64,000 nucleotides of DNA, taken from Rhodocyclaceae bacterium (GTDB lineage Bacteria; Pseudomonadota; Gammaproteobacteria; Burkholderiales; Rhodocyclaceae). Within the stretch, counting starts at the first letter, position 1. Each line of letters opens with the position of its first letter. The translations under genes and the position numbers were made by a program. The stretch lies in the NCBI GenBank assembly GCA_018262775.1, contig JADFDU010000022.1:124001-188000 (forward strand), given 5' to 3'. The notes under the pieces were generated by a model, which was not told the origin of the DNA, made no database searches, and saw nothing but the letters and a program-made list of their open reading frames with translations. Shown piece after piece: positions 39,275 to 50,904 of this stretch.

Positions 39275-39972
39275 GACAGATCATTCTCGACACGGAAACG
39301 ACGGGCCTCGATTTCCGGCTGGGCGATCGCATCATTGAAGTCGGCTGCGTCGAATTGCTCAACCGCAAGCTGACCGGCCAGCGCTTCCACCGCTACATCA
39401 ACCCAGAGCGCGAGGTGGAGGCCGGCGCATTGGCGGTGCATGGCCTCAGCAACGACTTCCTGCAGGACAAGCCTCGCTTCGCAGAGATCGTCGCCGCCTT
39501 CCTCGATTTCGTGCAGGGAGCGGAACTGGTCATCCACAACGCCGCATTCGATATCGGCTTCCTCAACAACGAACTGGCCTTGCTCGACAAGTCGCCGCTG
39601 GAACAGACCTGCCCGGGCGTGGTGGATACCTTGAAAATGGCGCGCGACCTGCACCCCGGGCGCAGGAACTCGCTGGACGCCCTGTGCGAGCGCTATGCCA
39701 TCAACAATTCCGGCCGCACGTTGCACGGGGCCCTGCTGGATGCCGAGCTCCTGGCGGAGGTCTATCTGGCCATGACGCGCGGACAGGAGAGCCTGATCAT
39801 GGAACTCGATGCGGCGCCCGTGCCCGGTTTGCAGGCGGAATTGGCGGCAGAGCGACCGCCCTTGCGTGTATTGCGTGCCAGTGCAGCCGAACTGGTCGAA
39901 CACGAGCGTGTTCTGGCTGAAATAGGTGAGGAGAGCCGGGACAATTGCATCTGGTGGGGTCTGAAAGCTTGA
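39271..39972 (+). CDS. dnaQ: DNA polymerase III epsilon subunit (proofreading exonuclease)
   Basis: A 233-residue DEDDh 3-5 exonuclease. The motifs are [10 protein letters not shown] (ExoI), [14 protein letters not shown] (ExoII) and [15 protein letters not shown] (ExoIII). The C-terminal stretch reaches the polymerase alpha subunit. It starts at GTG 39271, overlapping the rnhA stop, so proofreading and RNase H are coexpressed. Confidence 0.96.
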   Translation: MRQIILDTETTGLDFRLGDRIIEVGCVELLNRKLTGQRFHRYINPEREVEAGALAVHGLSNDFLQDKPRFAEIVAAFLDFVQGAELVIHNAAFDIGFLNNELALLDKSPLEQTCPGVVDTLKMARDLHPGRRNSLDALCERYAINNSGRTLHGALLDAELLAEVYLAMTRGQESLIMELDAAPVPGLQAELAAERPPLRVLRASAAELVEHERVLAEIGEESRDNCIWWGLKA

Positions 39973-39987
39973 ATAGCATCACAAGTT

Positions 39988-40016
39988 TTGATCAAGGGGA
40001 CTGTTTCAGCTACAAT
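39988..40016 (+). promoter_or_regulatory. Promoter of tRNA-Val
   Basis: TTGATC (39988-39993) and TACAAT (40011-40016), spaced 17 bases, lie 11 bases before the tRNA. Confidence 0.65.
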
Positions 40017-40027
40017 CCGCGCTTTAC

Positions 40028-40104
40028 AGGCGCGTAGCTCAGCTGGTTAGAGCACCACCTTGACATGGTGGGGGTCGTAGGTTCGAGTCCTATCGCGCCT
40101 ACCA
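40028..40104 (+). tRNA. tRNA-Val (GAC anticodon)
   Basis: 77 bases with acceptor AGGCGCG/CGCGCCT, D-arm GCTCAGCTGGTTAGAGC, anticodon loop TTGACAT (GAC), T-arm GGTTCGAGTCC and encoded CCA. It complements the UAC isoacceptor earlier in the window. Confidence 0.97.
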
Positions 40105-40118
40105 ATTCGTAGACGTAG

Positions 40119-40172
40119 AACAGAAGTCAGAGGACGGGGGCCGAGGCGGCTTCTGTTTTCTGGCTTTTGTTG
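40119..40172 (+). terminator. Possible terminator or attenuator before thrS
   Basis: AACAGAAG (40119-40126) pairs with CTTCTGTT (40150-40157) around a 23-base GC-rich loop, followed by a T-rich tract to about 40172. It could end the tRNA-Val transcript or act on readthrough into thrS. Confidence 0.4.
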
Positions 40173-40192
40173 TTTATGGCGGTGGTTACAGG

Positions 40193-42115
40193 ATGAGGAT
40201 GCTGACGATTACTTTGCCGGACGGTTCGACACGGACATTTCCCCAGGCGGTCACGGTGGCTGAAGTGGCGGCTTCGATCGGTACGGGCCTGGCGAAGGCG
40301 GCGCTGGCCGGCAAGGTCGATGGCAGGCTGGTCGACACCAGCTACCCGATTGAGCACGACTCTGCCCTGGCCATCGTCACCGACAAGGATGCCGAGGGCG
40401 TCGAGATCATCCGCCATTCGACGGCCCACCTCCTGGCCTATGCTGTGAAGGAACTGTTTCCCGAGGCCCAGGTCACCATCGGCCCGGTGATCGACAACGG
40501 CTTCTACTACGATTTCTCCTACAAGCGGCCGTTTACGCCGGAGGACCTGGCGAAGATCGAAGTGCGCATGGCCGAACTGGCGAAGAAGGACTTCCCCGTG
40601 GTGCGTGAGGTGTGGGCACGGGACAAGGCGGTTGAGTTCTTCAAATCCATCGGCGAGCACTACAAGGCCGAAATCATCGCCTCGATTCCGGCCGACCAGG
40701 ATGTCTCGCTTTATCGGGAGGGTGATTTCATCGACCTTTGCCGCGGCCCGCATGTGCCGTCGACCGGCAAGCTGAAGGTCTTCAAGTTGATGAAGGTGGC
40801 CGGCGCCTACTGGCGTGGCGATTCCCGCAACGAGATGCTGCAGCGCATTTACGGCACCGCCTGGGCAAAGAAGGAGGAACTCGCCGACTACCTGCACATG
40901 CTGGAGGAGGCGGAAAAGCGCGACCACCGCAAGCTGGGCCGCCAGCTCGATCTTTTCCACCTGCAGGACGAGGCACCCGGCATGGTGTTCTGGCATCCCA
41001 AAGGCTGGGTGATCTGGCAGGAGGTCGAGCAGTACATGCGCCAGTTGCTGAACGCCAACGGCTATCTCGAAGTGCGCACGCCCCAGGTCATGGACCGCGT
41101 TCTGTGGGAACGCTCCGGCCACTGGGAAAACTACGCCGAGCACATGTTCACTACCAAGGCGGAAGAACGCGACTACGCCGTGAAGCCGATGAACTGCCCG
41201 GGCCACGTGCAGATATTCAACCAGGGCATCAAGAGTTATCGCGACCTGCCCCTGCGCTTGGCCGAATTCGGCTCCTGCCACCGCAACGAGCCTTCCGGTG
41301 CCCTGCACGGGATCATGCGCGTGCGCGGTTTCGTGCAGGACGATGCGCATATTTTCTGTACTGAAGCGCAAATCCTTGACGAGTCGGCCGCCTTCATTGA
41401 TCTGCTTCGGAAGGTTTATGCGGACTTCGGTTTCAACGACATCCTCGTCAAGCTGTCCACCCGGCCGGACAAGCGCATCGGTTCAGACGAAGTCTGGGAT
41501 CGGGCCGAGACGGCGCTGGCGCAGGCGCTCGATGCGAAGGGTTTGAAATACGACCTGCAGCCAGGCGAGGGCGCCTTCTACGGACCGAAGATCGAGTTTT
41601 CACTGAAGGACTGCCTCAACCGCGTCTGGCAATGCGGCACCCTGCAACTCGACTTTTCATTGCCGGGACGCCTGGGCGCCGAGTACGTTGCCGAAGACAA
41701 TAGCCGTCACCAGCCGGTCATGCTGCACCGGGCCATTCTTGGATCCATGGAGCGATTCATCGGCATCCTGATCGAGCACCATGCCGGCGCCTTCCCGCTC
41801 TGGCTGGCGCCGGTGCATGCGGTAGTCATGAATATTTCAGAGCATCAGGCCGATTACGCCGAGACTGTTGCGCAAAAGCTACGTCAGGCCGGGTTGCGGG
41901 CCGTTTCGGATTTGCGCAACGAGAAAATTAGCTATAAAATACGCGAACATAGCTTGCAAAAGCTGCCTTACCAAGTCGTTGTCGGCGACAAGGAGAAGGC
42001 GGCAGGGTTGGTCGCCGTGCGTGCCCGGGGCGGACAAGACCTCGGGCAAATGTCCCTTGAGACGTTTGTCGAACGCCTGACGCGGGAACGCGATGCGCGG
42101 GCGGGGGCGGCCTGA
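40193..42115 (+). CDS. thrS: Threonyl-tRNA synthetase
   Basis: A 640-residue class II synthetase. N-terminal TGS domain (about 1-65), editing domain with the [16 protein letters not shown] motif, the catalytic core with the zinc Cys in MKPMNCPGH, and [14 protein letters not shown], and the anticodon-binding domain near the end. The start may be ATG 40193 or 40199. It begins the thrS-infC-rpmI-rplT-pheS-pheT-ihfA run known from E. coli. Confidence 0.98.
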   Translation: MRMLTITLPDGSTRTFPQAVTVAEVAASIGTGLAKAALAGKVDGRLVDTSYPIEHDSALAIVTDKDAEGVEIIRHSTAHLLAYAVKELFPEAQVTIGPVIDNGFYYDFSYKRPFTPEDLAKIEVRMAELAKKDFPVVREVWARDKAVEFFKSIGEHYKAEIIASIPADQDVSLYREGDFIDLCRGPHVPSTGKLKVFKLMKVAGAYWRGDSRNEMLQRIYGTAWAKKEELADYLHMLEEAEKRDHRKLGRQLDLFHLQDEAPGMVFWHPKGWVIWQEVEQYMRQLLNANGYLEVRTPQVMDRVLWERSGHWENYAEHMFTTKAEERDYAVKPMNCPGHVQIFNQGIKSYRDLPLRLAEFGSCHRNEPSGALHGIMRVRGFVQDDAHIFCTEAQILDESAAFIDLLRKVYADFGFNDILVKLSTRPDKRIGSDEVWDRAETALAQALDAKGLKYDLQPGEGAFYGPKIEFSLKDCLNRVWQCGTLQLDFSLPGRLGAEYVAEDNSRHQPVMLHRAILGSMERFIGILIEHHAGAFPLWLAPVHAVVMNISEHQADYAETVAQKLRQAGLRAVSDLRNEKISYKIREHSLQKLPYQVVVGDKEKAAGLVAVRARGGQDLGQMSLETFVERLTRERDARAGAA

Positions 42116-42141
42116 TTTTTGATTTTTTGGAGACTTGAACC

Positions 42142-42678
42142 ATCGCACAACCACAGCAGAAGGCGCAGCGCCTGAATGAAGAGATTAATGCCCCGGAGAT
42201 TCGCCTGGTCGGGGTGGAGGGTGAGCAAGTCGGGATCGTATCGGTCCAGGAGGCGCTGAAAATGGCCGAGGAAGCGGGTGTGGATCTGGTGGAGATCGCA
42301 CCCATGGCCAGCCCGCCGGTCTGCCGTATCATGGACTATGGCAAGTTCAAGTATGCCGAGGCGAAGAAGGCCCATGAGGCCAAACTGAAGCAGAAGCAGA
42401 TTCAGGTCAAGGAAGTGAAATTCCGGCCTGGTACGGATGAAGGCGATTACAAGATCAAGCTGAGAAATCTCGTGCGCTTCCTGCAGGAAGGCGACAAGAC
42501 AAAAGTCACCTTGCGTTTCCGCGGCAGGGAGATGGCGCACCAGGAGTTTGGCATACGCCTGCTAGAGCGGGTGAAGACCGATCTGGAGTCGTATGGCACA
42601 GTTGAGCAGTTTCCGAAGATGGAAGGCCGCCAGCTCGTCATGATCATGGCGCCGATCAAGAAGCAGTTGAAGCACTAG
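42142..42678 (+). CDS. infC: Translation initiation factor IF-3 (ATC start)
   Basis: A 178-residue factor that keeps ribosomal subunits apart and checks the start codon. An in-frame TGA (42136-42138) lies just upstream, and the conserved N-terminal segment ([19 protein letters not shown]) must begin before the first in-frame ATG, so the start is ATC 42142, six bases after a GGAGA site. Infc start codons of this rare type (ATT in E. coli) let IF-3 repress its own translation. [17 protein letters not shown]-like and [16 protein letters not shown] regions are present. Confidence 0.93.
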   Translation: MAQPQQKAQRLNEEINAPEIRLVGVEGEQVGIVSVQEALKMAEEAGVDLVEIAPMASPPVCRIMDYGKFKYAEAKKAHEAKLKQKQIQVKEVKFRPGTDEGDYKIKLRNLVRFLQEGDKTKVTLRFRGREMAHQEFGIRLLERVKTDLESYGTVEQFPKMEGRQLVMIMAPIKKQLKH

Positions 42679-42707
42679 GATTCGCGCCTCTCGGGGTGCT
42701 AGGCGGA

Positions 42708-42729
42708 ATGAGCCGGCCGACAGGCTCAT
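42708..42729 (+). promoter_or_regulatory. Leader hairpin in the infC-rpmI gap
   Basis: A 7-bp inverted repeat (ATGAGCC, 42708-42714, with 42723-42729) lies in the 126-base gap before rpmI. This gap is where L20 represses rpmI-rplT in E. coli; the hairpin could belong to such a control RNA, but the pseudoknot itself is not shown. Confidence 0.3.
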
Positions 42730-42804
42730 GCACAAGTGGTTACGGGTTGTCGAAGCGCTTCCGGATCGGGAGCCACCTGGTGCCATGTTATAAGGAGTTC
42801 TTCG

Positions 42805-43002
42805 ATGCCGAAGATGAAGACGAAATCGGGCGCTGCCAAGCGCTTCAAGGTGCGGCCGGGGGGTAGCGTCAAGCGCTCCCAGGCTTTCAAGCGCCACATC
42901 CTGACCAAAAAGACCACCAAGGCCAAGCGCCACCTGCGCGGGTTGACGGGCGTCCATGATTCGGACACCGCCTCCGTTCGCGCCATGCTGCCCTACGCCT
43001 GA
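42805..43002 (+). CDS. rpmI: 50S ribosomal protein L35
   Basis: A 65-residue basic ribosomal protein, [20 protein letters not shown] and the [14 protein letters not shown] end being typical. It follows a TAAGGAG site. It lies between infC and rplT in the usual order. Confidence 0.98.
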   Translation: MPKMKTKSGAAKRFKVRPGGSVKRSQAFKRHILTKKTTKAKRHLRGLTGVHDSDTASVRAMLPYA

Positions 43003-43014
43003 GGAGACTAGACC

Positions 43015-44455
<1,441 letters not shown>

Positions 44456-44457
44456 TC

Positions 44458-46860
44458 ATGCAGTTTTCCGAACATTGGCTGCGAGAGTTCGTCGATCCGC
44501 CGCTTACCAGCGCCGAACTGGCGCACAGCCTCACCATGGCCGGCCTCGAGGTCGAGGCGCTTGACACTGTGGCGCCGGCCTTCTCCGGCGTCGTGGTGGC
44601 GCATGTCCTTGCCGTGGACAAACATCCCGATGCCGACAAGCTGAAATTGTGCCGCGTCGATGCCGGCCAGGGCGAAATGCTGCAGATTGTCTGCGGCGCA
44701 CCGAACGTCGCCGCAGGCATGAAGGTGCCCTGCGCACTCGTCGGTGCAGAGCTGCCAGGCGTGAAAATCAAGGCCGCCAGGGTGCGCGGCATGGAATCCT
44801 TCGGCATGCTCTGTTCTGCGCGCGAACTGGGTCTCTCCGAGGATCATAGCGGCCTCATGGCGTTGCCGGCGGATGCGCCGGTAGGCGAGGACATTCGTAC
44901 CTACCTGGTACTCGACGACAAACTGTTTACGCTGAAGCTCACGCCGAACCGCGCGGACTGCCTCAGCCTGAAGGGCGTAGCACGCGAGGTGGGTGCCTTG
45001 ACCGGGGTTCCCGTGACATTGCCGCCGATCCGCGAAGCCGAGACCGCCTGCGACGTGCGGCGCGATGTCGTGCTGGATGCCCCGGCCGCCTGCCCGCGCT
45101 ACTGCGGCCGTGTGGTGAGCGGTATTGATGCCAAGGCGCCGACGCCGGGCTGGATGAAGATGCGCCTGGAACGCAGCGGCATCCGTTCCATCAGCGCCGT
45201 GGTGGACATCACCAACTACGTCATGCTGGAACTCGGCCAGCCGCTGCATGCCTTCGACAATGCGCGTCTTTCCGGCGCCGTGCAAGTGCGCTATCCGGCC
45301 AAGGGCGAGCAACTGTTGCTGCTGAATGAGCAGACCGTCGAGCCCGCCGCGGATACGGCGCTGATCGCGGACGAGCGGCGTGCGCTGGCGCTGGCCGGCA
45401 TCATGGGTGGCGAGGAGAGCGGCATTTCGGATGCCACTACGGAGCTGTTTCTGGAAAGCGCCTTCTTCGCGCCGGATGCCGTCGCCGGCAAGGCGCGTGC
45501 GCTGGGCTTTTCCTCGGATGCTTCCTACCGCTTTGAGCGTGGCGTCGACTTCGATACCACGCGCGAGGCGCTGGAGCGCGCAACCCAATTGATTCTGGAC
45601 ATCTGCGGCGGCCGGGCCGGCCCGGTCTCGGAAGCCATCGACCACAATCACTTGCCCAGGCGCGAAGCGGTGCGGTTGCGCGTGCCGCGTGCCGAGAAAA
45701 TCCTCGGCATCCGGCTGGGTGCGGAGGTTGCCGAGCGCCTCTTCAAGGGACTCGATTTTCCCTTCACGCGCGATGGCGACGACTTCATCGTGACACCGCC
45801 TTCGCATCGATTCGATATCGCCATCGAAGAAGACTTGGTCGAAGAACTGGCGCGCCTGCACGGCTACGACAACATTCCTGCACGCCTGCCGCAAGGGGTG
45901 CTGGCCATCCTGCCGCAGAACGAACGGCAACGCAGCGTCTGGCGCCTGCGCCGACTGCTGGCCGCCCGTGACTACCAGGAAGTGGTGAACTATAGTTACG
46001 TCGATGCCGGCTGGGAACACGATTTCTGCGCTGTTGTGCAACCCGTGGTCTTGAGCAACCCCATTGCCAGCCAGATGGGGGTGATGCGTTCCAGCCTGAT
46101 TGGCGGACTGGTCGGAAATCTTGTTTATAACCTGAACAGGCGTGTGGAACGCGTGCGGGTATTCGAAACCGGCCGCTGTTTCCTGCGCGTCGACAAAAGT
46201 CAGTCTCTACAGGACGGCGAGGGCGGAGAGATTGCCGGCTTCCTGCAGCCCAAGCGGATCGCCGCCCTGGCTGCCGGGCCGGCGGCGCCCGAACAGTGGG
46301 GATTGCCGCCGCGCCGGATGGATTTCTTCGATGCCAAAGCCGACGTGGAGGCGTTGCTGGCACCGTGGCCGGCGCACTTTGCCCGCATCGATCACCCTGC
46401 GTTGCATCCCGGACGCGCCGCCGCCGTCAGCGTGGGCGGCAAGGTGGTGGGTATCGTTGGCGAACTGCATCCGCAATGGGTGCAAAAATACGAACTGGGC
46501 GCGGCGCCGGTCGTGTTTGAACTGGATCTTGATGACGTTCTGCAACAGCCATTGCCGGCTTATCGGGAAGCCTCCCGCTTTCCGGCGGTGGTGCGCGACC
46601 TCGCCCTGGTGGTGGATCACGAGCAGCCGGCGCAGGCGCTGCTGAATGGCCTGATTGCCGCTGCGCCTGCCTGTGTCAGGGAGGTCGTTCTGTTCGATGT
46701 CTACCAGGGAAAAGGAGTCGATCAAGGGAAAAAAAGTCTTGCGTTTCGGGTAGTTATGCAAGATACTGAGAAAACGCTTGCGGATGGTGAAGTCGAAGCG
46801 GCGGTGGCGAAAATGATCGAGGCCGCCAGCCGGGAATTCGCCGCCAAGCTGCGATCATAG
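44458..46860 (+). CDS. pheT: Phenylalanyl-tRNA synthetase beta subunit
   Basis: An 800-residue subunit. Order: EMAP-type tRNA-binding domain (about 40-150, LAVDKHPDADKLKLCRVDAG), B3/B4 editing region, B5 domain (ILGIRLGAEVAERLFKGLDF), core-like domain (EEDLVEELARLHGYDNIPARLP) and C-terminal anticodon-binding domain (YREASRFPAVVRDLALVVDH). It starts two bases after pheS and forms an alpha2-beta2 enzyme with it. Confidence 0.97.
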   Translation: MQFSEHWLREFVDPPLTSAELAHSLTMAGLEVEALDTVAPAFSGVVVAHVLAVDKHPDADKLKLCRVDAGQGEMLQIVCGAPNVAAGMKVPCALVGAELPGVKIKAARVRGMESFGMLCSARELGLSEDHSGLMALPADAPVGEDIRTYLVLDDKLFTLKLTPNRADCLSLKGVAREVGALTGVPVTLPPIREAETACDVRRDVVLDAPAACPRYCGRVVSGIDAKAPTPGWMKMRLERSGIRSISAVVDITNYVMLELGQPLHAFDNARLSGAVQVRYPAKGEQLLLLNEQTVEPAADTALIADERRALALAGIMGGEESGISDATTELFLESAFFAPDAVAGKARALGFSSDASYRFERGVDFDTTREALERATQLILDICGGRAGPVSEAIDHNHLPRREAVRLRVPRAEKILGIRLGAEVAERLFKGLDFPFTRDGDDFIVTPPSHRFDIAIEEDLVEELARLHGYDNIPARLPQGVLAILPQNERQRSVWRLRRLLAARDYQEVVNYSYVDAGWEHDFCAVVQPVVLSNPIASQMGVMRSSLIGGLVGNLVYNLNRRVERVRVFETGRCFLRVDKSQSLQDGEGGEIAGFLQPKRIAALAAGPAAPEQWGLPPRRMDFFDAKADVEALLAPWPAHFARIDHPALHPGRAAAVSVGGKVVGIVGELHPQWVQKYELGAAPVVFELDLDDVLQQPLPAYREASRFPAVVRDLALVVDHEQPAQALLNGLIAAAPACVREVVLFDVYQGKGVDQGKKSLAFRVVMQDTEKTLADGEVEAAVAKMIEAASREFAAKLRS

Positions 46861-46869
46861 GGAGCAGAC

Positions 46870-47175
46870 ATGACGTTAACAAAGGCGGAGCTCGCCGATC
46901 TCCTGTTTGAAAAGGTTGGCCTGAACAAGCGCGAAGCGAAAGATATGGTCGAGGGTTTTTTCGAAGAAATCCGTACCGCACTGGAGCGCGGCGAGAGCGT
47001 CAAGCTGTCCGGCTTCGGTAATTTCCAGTTGCGCGACAAGCCGCAACGTCCCGGCCGCAACCCCAAGACAGGGGAAGAGATCCCCATTACCGCGCGCCGC
47101 GTCGTCACCTTTCATGCCAGTCAGAAACTCAAGGCCTCGGTCGAGAAGCTGAGCAGCCATGGCAAGCAAGGATGA
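46870..47175 (+). CDS. ihfA: Integration host factor alpha subunit
   Basis: A 101-residue DNA-bending protein, [20 protein letters not shown] and the beta-arm [20 protein letters not shown] being typical. It acts as a heterodimer with IHF-beta (not in the window) in recombination, replication and promoter architecture. It follows pheT by nine bases and overlaps the next gene by 17. Confidence 0.97.
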   Translation: MTLTKAELADLLFEKVGLNKREAKDMVEGFFEEIRTALERGESVKLSGFGNFQLRDKPQRPGRNPKTGEEIPITARRVVTFHASQKLKASVEKLSSHGKQG

Positions 47176-47524
47176 TCTGCCGCCCATTCCGGCAAAACGC
47201 TACTTCACCATCGGCGAAGTAAGTGAGTTGTGCGGCGTCAAGCCGCATGTGCTGCGCTACTGGGAGCAGGAATTCACCCAGCTGAAGCCGGTCAAGCGGC
47301 GCGGCAACCGCCGTTACTACCAACACCACGAAGTGCTGCTGGTGCGCCGTATTCGCGAACTGCTGTACCGCGAAGGCTTTACCATTAGCGGCGCGCGCAA
47401 TCGCCTGGAAGAAGGTCCCGGCCGGGAATCACCGAATCATGCAGCCGCTGCGCCGGAACACTACGCTCCCGCCGAATCCCTGCGCGCAGAGATTGTCGGC
47501 ATCATCGCCCTGCTACGCGCCTGA
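47159..47524 (+). CDS. MerR-family transcriptional regulator
   Basis: A 121-residue protein with a MerR-type winged helix-turn-helix ([27 protein letters not shown]) and wing ([19 protein letters not shown]). After residue 75 there is only a short helical tail with no sensor Cys pair, so it is not a mercury-type regulator. A gene of this kind after ihfA is common in proteobacteria. Targets are unknown. Start ATG 47159 lies inside the ihfA end. Confidence 0.92.
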   Translation: MASKDDLPPIPAKRYFTIGEVSELCGVKPHVLRYWEQEFTQLKPVKRRGNRRYYQHHEVLLVRRIRELLYREGFTISGARNRLEEGPGRESPNHAAAAPEHYAPAESLRAEIVGIIALLRA

Positions 47525-47562
47525 TTTGCAGCATCGGCGCGTCGCGCCATCCCGCTCTCTGA

Positions 47563-47568
47563 TATAAT
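47563..47568 (+). promoter_or_regulatory. Extended -10 of tRNA-Pro
   Basis: A consensus TATAAT preceded by TGA (extended -10) lies 11 bases before the tRNA. No good -35 is visible. Confidence 0.6.
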
Positions 47569-47578
47569 CCGCTTCCAG

Positions 47579-47656
<78 letters not shown>

Positions 47657-47693
47657 TTCTTTCCCAGAGGCAGCCATCGCCGCGCGGCAAACC

Positions 47694-48437
47694 ATGCGCA
47701 TCCTCCTTTCCAACGACGACGGCTACTTTGCTCCAGGTATCGAGGCCCTTGCCGCTACGCTATCCGCGCTGGCCGAAATTACCGTGGTTGCACCCGAGCG
47801 TGACCGTAGCGGTGCCAGCAACTCTCTTACCCTGGACCGGCCGCTCATGCTGCGGCGGGCGGCAAACGGTTTCTATTTCGTCAACGGCACGCCGACGGAT
47901 TGCGTCCACCTCGCCGTGACCGGCATGCTCGATCACCTGCCGGACATGGTGATTTCGGGCATCAATCTGGGCGCCAACATGGGTGATGACACCATCTATT
48001 CCGGCACGGTTGCGGCCGCGACCGAAGGCTACCTGCTGGGCGTACCCTCGATTGCAGTATCGCTAACCAGCCACAAGGCGGCGCATTTTGAAACCGCGTC
48101 AATAGTGGTGCGGGGCCTGGTTGAGCGTTGCCTGCGCAATGCCTTCAAGGAGCGGGTGCTACTGAATGTCAACGTGCCGGACGTGCCCATGGAAACGCTC
48201 AAGGGCGTGAAGGTCACCCGATTGGGCAAGCGGCACAAGGCGGAAGGCGTGGTCAGGCAGGTGAATCCGCGTGGAGAGACTGTTTACTGGATCGGTGCTG
48301 CGGGTTCGGCGCAGGACGCCGGTGAAGGGACGGATTTCCATGCCGTGGAGAGCGGCTATGCTTCAGTCACGCCTCTGCAAATGGATTTGACGCACGGCAC
48401 GCAAATCGGTGTCGTCAGAAGCTGGCTGGAGACATGA
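47694..48437 (+). CDS. surE: 5-prime-nucleotidase / stationary-phase survival protein SurE
   Basis: A 247-residue metal-dependent phosphatase for nucleoside monophosphates. The start [19 protein letters not shown] carries the DD metal motif; later family blocks are [29 protein letters not shown] and [20 protein letters not shown]. It begins the surE-pcm-nlpD-rpoS stress run and overlaps pcm by four bases. Confidence 0.97.
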   Translation: MRILLSNDDGYFAPGIEALAATLSALAEITVVAPERDRSGASNSLTLDRPLMLRRAANGFYFVNGTPTDCVHLAVTGMLDHLPDMVISGINLGANMGDDTIYSGTVAAATEGYLLGVPSIAVSLTSHKAAHFETASIVVRGLVERCLRNAFKERVLLNVNVPDVPMETLKGVKVTRLGKRHKAEGVVRQVNPRGETVYWIGAAGSAQDAGEGTDFHAVESGYASVTPLQMDLTHGTQIGVVRSWLET

Positions 48438-49090
48438 AGCGCGAGCTGTCCGGCATCGGCATGACGTCCCAGCGCACCCGTGCGCGCATGATCGAGCGCC
48501 TGCGCGCCGACGGCATTCGCGACGAGCGGGTGCTGGCAGCGATGGCGGCGGTGCCGCGGCATATCTTCGTCGAGGAAGCGCTGGCATCGCGGGCCTACGA
48601 AGACATGGCCTTGCCGATCGGATTGAAGCAGACGATTTCCCAGCCGTTCGTTGTCGCCCGCATGATCGAGTTGCTGGCGGCCGGACGTGAGTTGGGCAAG
48701 ACGCTGGAAATCGGCGCCGGCTGCGGCTATCAGGCGGCCGTGCTGGCGCAGATGGCGAAAGATGTGTACGCCGTCGAGCGCCTCGCCCCATTGCTCGACA
48801 AGGCGCGCGCCAATTTGCGTCATTTGCGCCTGTTTAACGTCAGGCTCAAGCATGCGGACGGTAATCTGGGGCTGGCGGAAGCCGCACCTTTCGATACAAT
48901 CATCCTTGCCGCCGCCGCCGGGAGTGTGCCGCAGGCGTTGCTGGGGCAGTTGGCCGTGGGTGGCCGCATGATCCTGCCGCTGGGCGGTGCCGCGCAATCG
49001 CTCTGCCTGATCGAGCGCAGTGCGCGCGGCTATAGCGAAATCCGCCTCGAAGCGGTTCATTTTGTACCCCTTGTCGCTGGAGTCGATTAA
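48434..49090 (+). CDS. pcm: Protein-L-isoaspartate O-methyltransferase
   Basis: A 218-residue enzyme that methylates isoaspartyl residues in aged proteins so they can revert. The SAM motif [19 protein letters not shown] is clear, as are [16 protein letters not shown] and [18 protein letters not shown]. It overlaps surE (ATGA) and is followed by nlpD after two bases. Confidence 0.97.
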   Translation: MKRELSGIGMTSQRTRARMIERLRADGIRDERVLAAMAAVPRHIFVEEALASRAYEDMALPIGLKQTISQPFVVARMIELLAAGRELGKTLEIGAGCGYQAAVLAQMAKDVYAVERLAPLLDKARANLRHLRLFNVRLKHADGNLGLAEAAPFDTIILAAAAGSVPQALLGQLAVGGRMILPLGGAAQSLCLIERSARGYSEIRLEAVHFVPLVAGVD

Positions 49091-49092
49091 GC

Positions 49093-49992
49093 ATGGCGAA
49101 CTCATTGTCCCGATATGCGATTCTGCTTGCATCACTCGTTGCCAGCCTGTTGGGCGGATGTGCTTCCAGAACGCCCGCGCCGGTCATCGAGCGTACTGGC
49201 GCATCGACCAAGGCAACGACACCAGCCGCGGCGCCAGCCAAGGCGGGTGAATATCACACGGTGAAAAAGGGCGACACGCTCTACAGCATCGCGCTGGAGC
49301 ATGGACAGTTTTACCGCGAGGTAGCAGCCTGGAACAACATCGACAACCCGAGCGTGATCAAGATCGGCCAGCAGTTGCGTATTGCACCTCCAGAGGGCGT
49401 GGCGGTCGTCAAGCCGATTGCCGGCCCGGCGGCCGTCGAAACACGCTCCCTTGTCTCAGGCGGGATGGCGAATACGGACGCTCTCAAGCGCGAGCCGAAA
49501 GGGGGCAAGCAGCCCTATTCCGAGCAGGCCATGGCCATGCTGCAAAAGCCGGAGGAGCCGCGCCTTCAGCAGCCAGCGCCACAGGCCAAGCCGGAATCTA
49601 GGCCGAGCGAACCTTTAGTCGGCGGTGAACAGAATTGGGTTTGGCCGAGCGGTGGTAAGGTGATCACGGCCTACGTGGAAGGCAGCAGCAAGGGTGTGGA
49701 CATCGAAGGCAGGCTCGGCGAGCCGGTCGTTGCGGCCGAAGCGGGCAAGGTCACGTATGCTGGCAGCGGCATCCGCGGCTATGGCAATCTGCTCATCATT
49801 CAGCACGCCAACAGCCTGTCGAGTGTTTACGCGCACAACAGCAAACTGCTGGCCAAGGAAGGGCAGCAGGTCAGCAAGGGGCAAAAAATCGCCGAGTTGG
49901 GCGATAGCGATGCGGACCAGGCCAAGCTCCACTTCGAGATTCGCCGTCAGGGCAAGCCGCTCGATCCCCTCAAGCTGTTGCCGCCGAGGTAG
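49093..49992 (+). CDS. nlpD: Murein hydrolase activator NlpD (LysM, degenerate M23)
   Basis: A 299-residue outer-membrane lipoprotein. Signal peptide with lipobox LGGC (Cys about 24), LysM at about 53-97 (YHTVKKGDTLYSIALEHG), a variable Pro/Glu-rich linker, and an M23-like domain from about 180. The first metal His is replaced (SKGVDIEG instead of HxGxD), so it is probably not a protease; E. coli NlpD similarly activates the amidase AmiC at division. In many bacteria a promoter for rpoS lies inside this gene. Confidence 0.93.
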   Translation: MANSLSRYAILLASLVASLLGGCASRTPAPVIERTGASTKATTPAAAPAKAGEYHTVKKGDTLYSIALEHGQFYREVAAWNNIDNPSVIKIGQQLRIAPPEGVAVVKPIAGPAAVETRSLVSGGMANTDALKREPKGGKQPYSEQAMAMLQKPEEPRLQQPAPQAKPESRPSEPLVGGEQNWVWPSGGKVITAYVEGSSKGVDIEGRLGEPVVAAEAGKVTYAGSGIRGYGNLLIIQHANSLSSVYAHNSKLLAKEGQQVSKGQKIAELGDSDADQAKLHFEIRRQGKPLDPLKLLPPR

Positions 49993-49995
49993 CGC

Positions 49996-50901
49996 ATGCG
50001 CGACGAGGCCCCACCGGAGGACGGAGCGTTTGCCGAACCGGTCGTGCCCGAACCAACGGCCGAACCGGAGTTCCTCAACGATGTCACGCGGATCTATCTC
50101 AACGAGATAGGCGCCAACCCGCTGCTGACGCCGGAACAGGAGTTGTTCTTTTCCCGTCTCGCCCGCCAGGGCGACCAGGCTGCGCGCCAAAAAATGATCG
50201 AGCACAACCTGCGCCTGGTGGTGAATATCGCCAAGCACTACCTGAATCGCGGCATGCCACTGCTCGACCTGGTAGAGGAGGGCAATCTCGGCCTGATCCA
50301 CGCGCTGGACAAGTTCGACCCCGAGCGCGGTTTTCGCTTCTCGACCTATGCCACATGGTGGATTCGCCAGAACATCGAACGGGCCATCATGAACCAGTCC
50401 CGCATCATCCGGCTGCCGGTGCACGTGGTGAAGGAACTCAATTCGGTGCTGCGGGCCATGCGACGCCTTGAAGCGGCCAGCGCACGCGAAACCGGTTTGG
50501 AGGAGATCGCGCAACTCCTGGACAAGCCGGTCGAGGTGGTGCGCCAGGTGCTGGCGTTGAACGAGCATATTGCGTCGCTGGATGCGCCGCTGGAGATCGA
50601 CCCCAACCTATCCATTGGCGAATCGCTGGCCGATGACGCGGCCGAAACGCCGGAGATGCAGATCCAGACCGCCGAGGTGGAGCATCTCGTCGCCGAATGG
50701 ATCGGCATGCTCAACGAGAAACAGCGGACGGTCATCGAATACCGCTACGGACTGAATGGCTGCGAACTGGCGACGCTTGAGGAACTGGCTGAGCGTTTGT
50801 CGCTGACGCGCGAGCGGGTGCGGCAGATCCAGATCGAGGCGCTGGCCCAGTTACGGCGCATCCTCAAGCGGCACGGTGTTTCCAGGGATATCCTGCTGTA
50901 G
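49996..50901 (+). CDS. rpoS: RNA polymerase sigma factor RpoS
   Basis: A 301-residue stationary-phase/stress sigma factor. Region 1.2 (DVTRIYLNEIGANPLLTPEQE), region 2 (NLRLVVNIAKHYLNRGMPLL, FRFSTYATWWIRQNIERAI), region 3 (PVHVVKELNSVLRAMRRLE) and region 4 (LEELAERLSLTRERVRQIQ) are all present. It starts three bases after nlpD. The downstream cell-wall gene mltB converges on it with a three-base gap. Confidence 0.96.
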   Translation: MRDEAPPEDGAFAEPVVPEPTAEPEFLNDVTRIYLNEIGANPLLTPEQELFFSRLARQGDQAARQKMIEHNLRLVVNIAKHYLNRGMPLLDLVEEGNLGLIHALDKFDPERGFRFSTYATWWIRQNIERAIMNQSRIIRLPVHVVKELNSVLRAMRRLEAASARETGLEEIAQLLDKPVEVVRQVLALNEHIASLDAPLEIDPNLSIGESLADDAAETPEMQIQTAEVEHLVAEWIGMLNEKQRTVIEYRYGLNGCELATLEELAERLSLTRERVRQIQIEALAQLRRILKRHGVSRDILL

Positions 50902-50904
50902 CGC

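Noticed and set aside
49622-49992. NlpD as an active M23 peptidase
   Set aside because: The first zinc-binding His is missing, so an activator role is more likely than catalysis.
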